Assembly: GCA_025345505.1 (NCBI GenBank) | Contig: JANVCC010000030.1 | Coordinates: forward strand, 6,376,254 to 6,440,253 | Reading direction: 5' to 3' | Source: Todiramphus chloris collaris | Taxonomy: Eukaryota; Chordata; Aves; Coraciiformes; Alcedinidae | DNA: 64,000 bases | Shown: positions 1 through 10,492 of the stretch, piece by piece | Position numbering within the stretch: the stretch's first letter is position 1 | How the letters are laid out: the number at the start of each line of letters is the position of its first letter | Program-made: the position numbers and the translations under genes | Notes under the pieces: model-generated | What the model saw: only the letters and a program-made list of their open reading frames with translations | The model's database searches: none | Told to the model about the DNA's origin: nothing

Positions 1-310
1 GCAGCGCCCGTGTGCTCGGCGCTCGGCACGGCTCTTCTGCGGCGCGGGGAGAGGGGCAGAGGGGGCCGCATCCCGGCCCGTGCCCCTCGGCCCGTTCACG
101 CCTGGGTCAGAGCCGCCGCCGGTGCCGCCGCTCCGCCCGGGCCGCCCCAGCAGCCGCCACCGCTGCCGGCCCCCGGCACAGCCCGGCCGCGAAACCTCTC
201 CCGGCTGCGAAAAGCCCCCAGAGCCCCTTGCTGCCCCTTTTCGCCGCCAGTCCCTTCCCGGTGCGGCCTGACCCGCGTTGGAGCTGGTCTCCGCGGGGAG
301 TGAAGATACT
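1..310. promoter_or_regulatory. CpG island, probable promoter or first-exon region at the window edge
   Basis: The first 60 bases alone hold nine CpG dinucleotides, and the block stays very GC-rich until about base 305, where it drops abruptly into AT-rich DNA. The other 63.7 kb is CpG-depleted. In a vertebrate this pattern marks an unmethylated promoter. Direction cannot be settled. On the minus strand an ATG at 71-69 (G at -3) opens a frame of 23 codons, rich in Pro and Arg, that runs off the left edge without a stop. On the plus strand the overlapping frames are GC-driven and look like shadows. No consensus splice donor was found on the plus strand inside the block. The simplest reading is a gene that starts here and runs left, or a bidirectional promoter. 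The gene itself is not recognised. Confidence 0.75.
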
Positions 311-1269
311 GGTTAAAAAATAAATGTGAGGGTTTTATTTAATTAGTTTGTTCAGGGTTTTTTCCCCTCTTTGTGCTTTGCTCTATTACACCGTGGTTTT
401 AAAATTTCATTATTTACTTTCCTTCCTTTATACTGAACACCTAATATTTGTCTTATTGATCGCCCCTTCAGCCTCACACCAAACAGTTTTTTACTCTGCA
501 GTTAATAACATCTCATTTACTGAGGTCCCCAGTTTTAAACCAATACCAACTACATAACCAGATAATGGCTTCCTTAAATAACATCACTGCAGAAAAAAAA
601 AAAAAAAAAGTCTTAAAAAATAATAATTTACAAATTTACCCTTACAAACTCGGTATTTCATAGAGGGCACGTTGAGTCTGAAATACAATACACAACCTAA
701 GCTGTTGCCTGCAGATTGCAAAAGGTCTTATGATCATTGTTAGTCACCCACAGACTGGAAGGGCTGATTTCTCGTCCAGATGAAGAAGTAGACAGCAGCC
801 GTTGATAACTTTTGACTGAGCCCAAGTTGGAAGGAGTGTTTTATCTCCTCTCAGCTACCCTTTTTCAGATCCTTTTTCATTGTCGTGCAGGAAAGTCAAA
901 CTCCTGTGCTGTGAAATTGCAAACTGTTTCCATGGAGATGATTAATATGTTCATAAATCCACAATAATTCATTCACCACAGGACCATAGAGGTTGAAATG
1001 TCATTTGTGAAAGAAGAAAACGCCTTTAAACCAGATTCTTTTTTTTCCTTTTTAATAATAATCCAAATACAGAAAACAATTAAAAGCAAGTGAAATCAAA
1101 TGAACACATATTTCCTATTCTTGTGTCTCCTGTATGGTATTCAAGCATTATCCCAACGGGTGTCCTGAGATACTTTTGGCTGGCAGTCTTAGAAAATGCT
1201 AAAGAATCCCAAGTCATCAAACCTTTCTGTTTCTGAAAGGTGAAACAAGTTTATTCAATGATAATTAAG
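311..1269. other. AT-rich non-coding stretch beside the CpG island
   Basis: Unique AT-rich sequence with no recognisable exon. It holds a run of 17 A at 593-609. The open frame at 348-557 (69 codons) shows no family resemblance and is probably chance. I see no polyadenylation or splice arrangement linking it to the island. Confidence 0.5.
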
Positions 1270-1335
1270 GCACTCAGTGCATTTGGACTCAATGATCTTA
1301 AAAATCTTTTCCAACCAAAACAATTCTATTCTTGT
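1270..1335 (+). mobile_element. CR1 LINE 3' tail fragment
   Basis: The segment follows the terminal part of the CR1 3' end in order: TTGGACTCAATGATCTTAAA, then a CTTTTCCAACC block, then ATTCTATTCTTG. The canonical order is GGACTAGATGATCTT, CTTCCAACC, ATTCTATGATTCT. It is short and diverged, so this is an old 5'-truncated copy. CR1 is the dominant non-LTR retrotransposon of birds. Confidence 0.6.
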
Positions 1336-2846
1336 TATATATATAGTTCCATCATGTGATAGGCACTTTCAGGCAGGTAGGATACAATAATCACCGTTCA
1401 AGGTCAGCACTGGGTCTTTATGGTATGGTATGGCAAGAATCATCTGTATTATGAAGTTGCAGTATCACAAAGGGCAACGTGTAGCAGTTCTTGGCACGCA
1501 CTGACTTTTGATGGACACCAGTGCAGACAATCCTATCCTTAGCCAATATTGAGCCCTTCAAAAATGTTTAATGGAAATTGGAGCAGCTGTCAATCATTGC
1601 AAACAGTTCTATTTTTAAGTTAAGTCATAGTTTTACTTAAGGCTCAAAGACAAATACACATATATATACACACAAATGAAATGGATAAAATTTGCACTGT
1701 TTTTGACCCCAAATTAATAAAAAAATCATTAACAGGAATATGTAGGCAGCCAGTGGTGATGTGAGCACATAGTCATCACAGAGGAAAGCAAAGCGCTCTG
1801 TAATGCCTCTCAAAGATTTCACACAAGTGATACCTTTTTTTTCTGCACCTCCCATTAATGAATACTTTTCTACCAAAGCTGTGGTTATAAAATTCAGCTC
1901 ACCATCCTGGGATGTGACAGACAAGCACAGCTTTTCCACTTTCTTAATATAGCCCTTTCAACTAATGTCAGTGCTGTAAGGACGCACTTCAAAGCAAACG
2001 AGGAGAGATGAAGGGCTGGATCTGGAAGATGAAAATACTCATTCCAGTCTAGACTCTCCAAAGAAGCAGAAGCAATGAATTTTAATTAGATTAATTAAAA
2101 GTAATTTGAAATTGGAAATTTTGTGATGCAGTTCTGTCACCCTGATTCATCATGAGTAGTTACCTGGCTTTACCCTAGTTTATCTCAGTGACTTCAAGTG
2201 TTTTGGGAAAGATGCAAAACTTAGGACTAAAATGTCAGAAAATGAAGTAATTCAGACATCTGATTTTCTAGGTGACAAACAGCATCACAGTGTGACATCA
2301 CACAGGTTCATTTTCCTCGTTGGGTCTGCAAAATCAGCTTGTGGTGCCTCACTGTGGAAGGTTCAATGGAGACATTCCATTTAGGCTCTAGCATAAGGAA
2401 AATCCCATTCCCTAGTAGAAGACAAGACCAGAATCAATGTGTCAGAGCTTCTGGATCCAGCTGCTAAAGTACATTGTGCAAGTTTGAAAGATTTTTGGAA
2501 AGGTCCGGTCCCCAATTTATGAGCTAAGGCCCATAGAGGGGAGCTGTGAGAAATATGATAAACATTCTGACAGGATGGTTTGTACATTATAATATATGGT
2601 TCTGGAATTCTAAGATGACAAAGCCCACAGAAAGTCTTCCATTCAACTTCTATAGGAGGAACTTCTGTGGATGCTGAAAAGCTGCTAGCAGAGGGATTTT
2701 CTCAGGGTCTCACAATATTCAGTGAGAATCCTGCCTTTCTCATCAGTGTTATGAGAAACAGTAGGATGTTTTTTGTAAGCTAGACCAACACCTGGTGTTC
2801 TGATAAATTCTGTTTATGGTACATTGGAAAAATATTTTGAAATAGG
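1336..2846. other. Unique non-coding stretch
   Basis: AT-rich with no recognised gene or repeat. It includes a triple TATGG near 1418-1432 and an alternating AT/AC run at about 1656-1675. The minus-strand frame at 1637-1939 (100 codons) and the one at 2381-2587 show no domain or plausible splice context. Confidence 0.45.
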
Positions 2847-3030
2847 TGTTGTAGGACTTTAGCCAATCACCCTGGGAGATGGGTGATCACTGACCACTCG
2901 CCCTATGGGGCTAGGGGATATAAAACGGGGTTATAAATTAATAAAATGTCATCTCCTTCTTCGTCTCCTGACTCTCTCTTTACTGATTTTGTGTTGCTTC
3001 ATCTCTTCGCTTCCGGTATAAACAGCAACA
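2847..3030 (+). mobile_element. Compact solo LTR of an endogenous retrovirus
   Basis: The segment starts TGTTG and ends CAACA, a 5-bp terminal inverted repeat. Inside, in LTR order, are a CCAATCA box, a TATA box (TATAAAA, 2919-2925) and a polyadenylation signal (AATAAA, 2940-2945), followed by a C/T-rich tail. The whole is about 184 bp, short for an LTR. No matching target duplication was found at these ends, so either end may be off by some bases or the copy is old. No internal retroviral sequence lies on either side. Its core (TATAAA, CGGG, AATAAA, GTCATC) resembles that of the solo LTR at 56373-56719. Confidence 0.55.
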
Positions 3031-3965
3031 AACTTCTATAGAAATTTTCAAATAATAGCGATTCTACTACACAGAGCTACATAGAGTGTGTCATTTATAC
3101 AAAAGTAAAAACAGTCTGGAGTTGTAGGTGCCCTTACTCTAATAGCATATATATAAATATTTTGCTGGTATACAGGCAATGTAGTCAAACTGAAATATAT
3201 TCCTATTTGAAACTTTCATCTGTTTCTTTCAAGTACCTGGTTTCTTGAGAGTTCAAGGCATGCAAGTAGCAAAGACAGTTTGCACCTAGCAAGCTTCTTC
3301 CTAGCACTGAAAGCAGATTTTCTTTTTCCACATCTGTTTTAATGTTCCTATATAGCCTTCGTAGCACTGACATATAGCCGCCTGCTAACACACACTGCAG
3401 AGATTCAGGGAATAGCTGGTGAAGAGAGAAATAAATTCAATAGTGCCTCAAAGTCAGGGAGGGTAACAGATGCGCTGGCTCCAGCATTCATCCTGCTGCA
3501 GTGGACCAGGGCCAGGGAGACGCCTGCTCTGCCCGTGTGTGTTCAACCATGAGGTTTGGATCAGTCCCCAAAGCTGCTCCTGGCTTAGCTGATGAAAGGA
3601 AAATCCAAGCCGCGGGCACCAGCTGCAGCTAAACGCTGTGATGGGTAACCCATCTGCAGAGCACAGCGAGCTGGCTCTGCCACTTCGGGAGCAGGGAGCA
3701 ACCTGGAAACAACAGTTTACAAAATACAGATCAAAGGGATTTGCACCTGTGCCATGCTGATTTATGAGCATCCCGTATCTACTCTATGTACAGGTAAACA
3801 GGAGTTCTGGACACACAGGATTTGGAAATAAGGTCCAATGGAGAAGATTTATGAAGTGCTACAAATTTATCTTTTTCTCATGCTTTAAATTTCTCCACCT
3901 AGAAACTTACTTCCAGTCCAGACTGGTGAGTTTCTTATTTTTGGTTTTCCTATACCTAAAAGATA
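3031..3965. other. Unique non-coding stretch with a GC-richer core
   Basis: Bases 3460-3720 are richer in G and C than their surroundings and are open in one minus-strand frame (3454-3771, 105 codons). That protein has no family resemblance that I can see. The higher GC could equally be an old unrecognised repeat. No convincing splice pair brackets it. Confidence 0.4.
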
Positions 3966-4188
3966 TCATGAAGGAAAATCTTCTTCTCTGTGAGAGTGCC
4001 ATAGCCCTGGCTTAGGCTGCCCAGAGAGTCTGTGGAGTCTCCTTCTCTGGAAAGATTCCAAACCTGCCTGGACAATACAATCCTGGGCCCCCTGCTCTGG
4101 GTGATCCTGCTGAGGGGTTGGATGTCACAATCTCCAGAGGTCTCTTCCAACCCCCACCATTCTGTGATCCTGTGATTCTTTATCCTAG
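3966..4188 (+). mobile_element. CR1 LINE, 3' end
   Basis: Clear plus-strand CR1 3' end. It runs from a diverged TTCTTCTCTGTGAGAGTG block through CTGCCCAGAGAG, GTGGAGTCTCCTTCTCTGG, AACCTGCCTGGA and GGGGTTGGATG to CTCTTCCAACC. It closes with the tail repeats ATTCTGTGATCCTGTGATTC at 4161-4180. It is 5'-truncated, as nearly all CR1 copies are. Confidence 0.9.
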
Positions 4189-7100
4189 GGTCACATACTT
4201 AAAAACTTACATTTGGGTGTGACACTGGGCAATAAGAATATACACATTATTAACCAGCACTTATTAAGAAACATTAAAACCACCCAGGACTTTTTAATAC
4301 CCACCTTGTGAATGACTGGAAAGTTCCTTGTCTCCTTGTATGTCAGGCTGCAACTTAGCTATGGCACAGGGCAGGTAGCACAGCCATGGGCACTTTGAGC
4401 TTCAACCAGAAATGAAAATCCAATTCTTGGCAGTGCTCAGCTGCTGTGAAGGACCACATAACTACCTCAACTAGTCAATAGCACTGAATTAATAGAAATA
4501 AGTGCCTTATCTGCTAGTAATTCTTTTCAGGTTTGGGCCTGGGTTATCTACTACTGTGAATAAAAAAAACGCACGACTTCTGAGCTGCTGAAATCAGACT
4601 CTAGCATCTAACTGAGGTAGTGCAAGCTTTGAAAAACCTTGTCCTAGACTAGATTACGTCTTAATTTTACAGCTCTGTATTTTTCTCAGTGAGCTGGAAC
4701 TCCAGCTCCTGGGATGTTCTGTAACTCAAAGTCTTCATTTTATCTTCAAATGGCACTCTCTCAGCAGTGAGTGTCTTCTGGTAAATGTTCTTTTTACTAG
4801 GCAGCTTTTCTAAGGTCTTCTGGTTCTGGCTAAAGTTTACTTCTGTTGATAATTTGGGGTTTTGGTGTGGGGTGGGTTTTTTTGTTTGTTTGCTTGTTTT
4901 TTTGTTCCCTGCTTGTATTAAAGACCAGCATGCAGGCAACAAACAAACTCTGATGCTTTAATGGCATGTAAAATCTGGATTTACTCAAGAAAGATGAGGA
5001 TGCTATTTAACTCTTCCAGGAAAAAAAAGAGAAAAAAAAAAAAAAAAGGAAGACATCTGATTCAGTGCTTTAGCTTGTAAGAAAAAAAAAATTGATTTCA
5101 AAGTCTCAAAACAGATTAATTTCTATTACAGTAATATATTATTCATTCACTGATCACCAAACCAGTTTACCATCATCACTTTCCTAACCTGTTTCTCAGC
5201 TTCATCCAGAGTCCATCAACTTTAATGAGATACTAGAAATTTTCAGGATGCAATGAGGTGCAATATCCACAGAATATTTTTATATAACAGGTTCTTCCTC
5301 TGGTGGAAAGGGGCAATAAATATCACTAACAACCAGAAGGTTCTCTGCTCTCCACATCCCAAGGAAAACCAGAAGGAATAATCTAGCTTTGGCTTCAGAT
5401 GACTTGGGAGGGAAATCTTCTTACGTACTTTCAGCACTGCATCTAAGGGCAAGACAGACTCCAGCCCTGAGCTCAGAGGAAACTTCATTCAATACTTGCA
5501 GACTATTAGATACTCAAAGAACTCCTAGATGTATAAAATTCTGACTTCCCTCAAAGCTGCATGGGATATGAGGGAAGTAGAAAATGTCATTTACAGCCCA
5601 TTGTGGCTATTACCCCAAAGCTGGGTACAGCAGCTCCCTGCCAAAAGGGGTTTCCACATGGAAAAATCCAGATGATCCTTTCTGAAGAACTCTTTGCTTG
5701 AGGTTTGTGTGGACAGTACAGGTCTGAATTCCCTGCTCAAGTTTCTCAGCAAATCTTGATAAGACCCATAAGGAAAAAAAGAGCAAGTCTTAAACTATTA
5801 AAAAAAAAAAAATCAATAAATCTAATTCAAAGTAATTTTCCACCTCCTTTCTAGTCCTGTTTCATTTAGGTAGATAGTATCTGTGAGCCTCCTGTGAAGT
5901 ACTTTTAGCAATGTACAAAATGAAATTCACACTTTTCTATTAGTATGTTCAGTATTTTGTGAGCTGTGGAGAATCTGTTATTGAGAGAGAGAATTTTAGG
6001 TCTAATTACCTCCACCAAGAGGAAAATGGGCCCCTAGAGGTATAAACCAAAGTGAACAGCAAATACATTTATTATAACATATCATCCAATAATATCACTG
6101 GTGTAATGAGATTTGGTGCTGTGATGACAATACCATTTCAAACAGATGCCTGAATGACTAGAAAAGGCAGTTCTTACCAAACTACACAGCAGCTTTTAAA
6201 AACATATTTACCGATAGGGACAAACTGTCTGTGTAGAAAATGAGGAGCTTGTAGTCTGCTACTTCTTACATGTTTTATTTATAGGCTTGCCAATTTGCCA
6301 GTTAACCACACAATCTGTCTTCGAAATGTAGGCAGTTTAATAAAACTGCTGCTCTCTCATGGTTCATTTTGCTCGCTAAAATTTCTTGAATTGCACAAAG
6401 GTCCCTTCAACTCACAAAATTGGACAGTTCACGATTTATTGTGACAGTGACTACATACTGCTCACCTAGAAAGTGCAGAGAAAATAATTGTTATTCATTT
6501 TTATGATTTAATTTTTTTGCCCTCACTTTAAGTACTATTGCCTAATGTGTTTTAAAAATAGGTAGTTTTAGTAATGGAAAGACTTATGATCCCCTGTCCA
6601 AGGACTGATATTGAAATGTGCTTAATGCTCTCAAGTTCTACAGAGACCAAAAGGAAATAAGAATATCTGTCACTCCTAGATCTGTGGCCTGTGTCTGATG
6701 TAATTGTCCTCTCTGATGGCTTTTAAAAGACTAAATGAGACTGTGCCAAAAAATACGATCTTTTTAATCAATGTTTCTCAACTTTTAATGCAGTTGTCCA
6801 TACTCTCCCTTATGCACAGATAAGGAAGAAAATGAAGACACTATTTAACAGTGGCAGAACTTAATGTACCTAGAGGAGCCATCCAGGTCCCAGAGTTACT
6901 GCAGTGGATTAAATTAAATCAAAGAAAAAAAAAAAACCACTCAAATTGTAAAATAAATTCAGTCTGCTGCCAGAAGCAGTGAGAGGACCACGATTATTAG
7001 GGGTGGGTTTCCAGTTTGTGCCACCTGCCACAAAACTTTATAGCCATGGTTATTAGTCCTCTAAAGTTTCCCAGGAACTGCATTGCTCTGCAAAAGGTGA

Positions 7101-9213
7101 ATGAGTTGTCCATATTTAAATCCAGGAAAAAATTGACCTGCAAAAATTATGATTTGATTTCATTTCTACAAATCTTTACAGAATAGTTGGATTGGCACAA
7201 AAAGCAGCAGTTGGAACAGAAAGCCAAAACAGCATGTGGGGGCTGAACTGGGTCTCGGAGATCCCAGGTCAGCCCGGAATGAAAATATGATGGCTACAGC
7301 AAAGACATTCACATAAATCTTCTGGATGTGATTTATTATTATTTTGAAGGTTTTGTTCAGGTTAGCAAAGCCACCCTTTGTAGAAAATTGTATATTGGAT
7401 TCCTCATCAGAAAAAGTTACACAACATTCTGTGTGTGGGATTCCTAAAAAGAATGTCAGTATCTGAGAATATAAGAAGATTTAAAATTTAAGTTCAAATG
7501 CCAAACCCATCAAACTATCTCCTTACAGCATAATGCAATTGCTTTTACTATTATGCTTCGCAAACATCCAATTTTCAGTTGTACTGTTAATTACGACAAC
7601 TGAGACAAAGTAAGAATTAATTTTATCAGTAAGTCTTCTTCAACTGAATAATCTTAGGCAAAGTGGGTGTAAAAATGTTTGTTTGGGTTTTTTTTCAAGT
7701 ATACCATATGTAAAAATAAAAGAATATAAAGTATAAATCTGGGACAATATTCTTGCATGAAAGCTAGCTTGTGATACTCAAAATATTTCAATTACAACTA
7801 GTAAAAAAATTGGTGGAATGGAAGGGAGGAGAAGGGAGAAGAATCTCAAGAAAATCCCAAGAAAATCAGAGACTCTTTCAACACCAAAGTATTTTAAAAA
7901 AATTACCAAATCGAGTCAATTAGTACCATCCATGCCATTCATATTAATTAAAAATGCTTATCACCAAATTATATTGCTTGTTTGTATCATCCTTACTTCA
8001 TTAGTGCTAATTGGAAATAATTACAACTGATACGTGAAATATTTAATTAAAAGATATATCTACTTCTATGATTGTGTTTCCAGACCGTTGAGTGCAGCGT
8101 TGTCAGGACTACACTGCTATCTCTGGACCTTCTGTAAGACTTAACATCCTCATCAGCATCTTTGCTCATTATGAGCCTTCCCCTCAAGAAATCGATACTC
8201 TGAGAAAAGAACTGATGTGTTCTTTTCTGAACCCTGATTCCTGGGAACCTGAGATACAGTCAGTTGCTCAGCAATCCCTCTTTCCCCCCACCAGTTTCCT
8301 CCTCTTCCGTTTGAAGCCTTCAACCAAATTTGCCAGAAGACTTCATTGCTTTCCTCCAGGTTGCATTAGACTTCATGTTTGGTTAGAGGAAAGGGATGCA
8401 CATCAGTGTCCTCCCTCCCAAGGCATCTTCCACATGGGCCGAGTTTGCATGTGCTCCCTGAGCACTGCTCACACCCAGGGACAGCAATTGGAGACAAAAG
8501 GCTCTTGCCCAGACTGCCTTGGCAAAAGAAATACCAGTTCTACAAATCTTACTATTTCTAAGACAGATTGGAAATCTTCACCAATATTTTAATAAAAATA
8601 GTTTCCTGATTCCACAGCCCAGGAGAGCCAGTGTGACCAAGGAGAGGGATTTTGGAAGTCTCCACAGTCCAGATACTCTCCTTGAGCTGCAAGGCTGAGC
8701 TGGGTGCCCTGGCAGCTAATGCCTGCATATCTCTGAATCACAGAACTTTCAAGATTCATAACAGCCTCACCCAGAACCACAGGAGCAAAAGCAAAAATGG
8801 TGATTCAAAAGTCACACTCCACTACTTTACAGCTCTCTTTTCCCATCAGTACCATGAAGTACTGACAGAAACAGTGAAAAATAGGTTCTGCTCCATTAAC
8901 TCCCCAATCACTGCTGTACTTCACTTGCTATCAGCAATGCCTGCTGTAAATGGTGGTACAGCTGCCAAGGGTGAGGACAGCAGAAGGATACAAGTGCTTC
9001 CCCATACCCATCAGCATAGGAGGCTGATGCTGCAGCTCTGGTGAAGTCTCCATCAGTTGGTATCTGAAGATCTGACTGCACAGAAAGGCAATACGAGCCC
9101 AAACAAGAAAAGCCACTCAAGTGCACAAGCTTCATGGCTTACACTATACTCAATTAAAAGGTCCATTCTAGGCAAGATACTACTTTTTCTATACTAACGT
9201 TCTGCAAGCCACA
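4189..9213. other. Five kb of unique AT-rich non-coding DNA
   Basis: No gene or interspersed repeat was recognised. Features seen are an A-rich tract at 5021-5047 and further short A runs near 5800 and 6925. The longest open frame of the window, 166 codons at 8092-8592 on the plus strand, lies here. Its product has no domain, signal peptide or membrane segment that I recognise. A frame of this length is expected once or twice by chance in 64 kb read in six frames. Confidence 0.5.
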
Positions 9214-9676
9214 CGTCTCCATTTAGCCCATATCCAGGGCTGAATACAGCAGTTACTCTATCACCGAATGACTCCTCCCCACCCAGGAAGGGGGATTAGA
9301 AAAAGGAGAGAAGACTCACAGGTTCAAATGAAAATGGATTTACTGAAACAGCAAAACTAACTAATGCTAACACCCAACCAATATAAAGTATACCAAGTTA
9401 AGACCAGTGAACATACAGCGATCAGAGTAAATGAGGGAGTAGTCATCAGGAGCATCCTCCTTGGATGGGGAGAAGGAAAGAGGAGCCCACATCCTCATCA
9501 AACTTCACCCTTTATAATGAGAATAAGGTTTATGGTATAGGATACATCTGTGACCAGATGAGGTGAAGCTGCCCTGGCTTCTGCCCTTCCCAGCTTCAGC
9601 TCCTGAATGACTCCAGACTGCTAATGGCCTGCAGACCATGACTGGCCTGAGTTTCTATCCTAGCAAAACCAGGACA
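9214..9676 (-). mobile_element. ERVL-like (class III) solo LTR
   Basis: Read on the minus strand, it starts TGTCCTGGTTTTGCTAGGAT followed by AGAAACTC, the usual opening of the avian ERVL-type LTR (TGTCCTGGTTT..GCTGGGATAGAGTTAA). It ends with GGGGAGGAGTCATTCGG and then GGGCTAAATGGAGACG, matching the usual GGGTTAAACCACGACA end with several changes. The length (463 bp) fits the family. No clear 5-bp target duplication was found, and the ends are worn, so the copy looks fairly old. There is no internal region. Confidence 0.75.
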
Positions 9677-10449
9677 GCATATTATTTTATATTAATGCAG
9701 TCTAGGGATTACCATATCAATACTCCTGTCCCTCCGTGATCATCAGTATTATCTACACTGGGTGTATTTTGAAAGCTGCACTTTCACCAGGTCCTCTTCA
9801 TTGCATTATAGCACCAACAACTTTATATAAAATTGTTTCTTTCCCTCAGCTCCATACAGCCACACAATGTAGCCTGGTCACAAGGCACTACCAGGCTTCA
9901 GCACCTCTCTGAGCCTCAAAATGAATAGTCTGAGTTATGGACTGCAGCATGCTCCAACTCAGCCCTTTACAGAGTGGTAAGGGTAAACTGCCTTTTATAA
10001 TCTCATAAACTGGGAGGCTGGAATTACCACCATAGTTGTCAGGAGATTTATATAGATTAAATCTCCTCTATGATAGACTGGTAGCAAAGCTGAGTGTTTA
10101 TGAGAAAAGAGCAACCATAAAGAGAGAATTAGCTTTCCTTGCTCTCCCCAAACCTTGTTTGAGAACTCTTCCTAGTAGTCCTACAACAAAGCAGCCCCAG
10201 AAAGACACCAAAAATGGACAGTTTCTTCCTGATTTTGTCCTTTATCAAATACCAGGCTCTGAGGAGCATAATCTTCCACAGAATAAAATTGCTTCAACTG
10301 GGATGCAGAATAGTTCTCAGGGAAATAAATGCACAAGCATTCAGAGTGTAGTCCCTGAAAATGAATCTTTCCATATTGGATAAAGGGGAAGGTGTGACTT
10401 TTCAGTTGCTTCAGTTTTGTTTTGGGGGTTTTGCTAGGATTTTTTTTAG

Positions 10450-10492
10450 TTTTTTTTTTTTTTTTTGGGGGGGGGGGGGTGGTGGGGGAGGG
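10450..10492 (+). repeat. T17-G13 junction with a G-rich run (possible G-quadruplex)
   Basis: Seventeen T (10450-10466) run directly into thirteen G (10467-10479), followed by T, GG, T, GGGGG, A, GGG. The G block can supply four or more G-runs of three within 26 bases, which fits the usual G-quadruplex pattern. Such homopolymer junctions are also prone to slippage and sequencing error, so exact lengths may not be biological. Confidence 0.7.

Noticed and set aside
10-323. Three overlapping plus-strand frames in the CpG island
   Set aside because: All are Pro/Arg/Ala-rich as expected from GC-rich DNA with few stops; none is favoured by start context or downstream splicing.
8092-8592. Longest open reading frame, 166 codons, plus strand
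   Set aside because: No domain, signal or family resemblance. One or two frames this long are expected by chance in 64 kb over six frames, and no splice or promoter context supports it.
10036-10383. 115-codon plus-strand frame with a charged start
   Set aside because: Looks mildly protein-like, but there is no family, splice site or conservation evidence available to support it.
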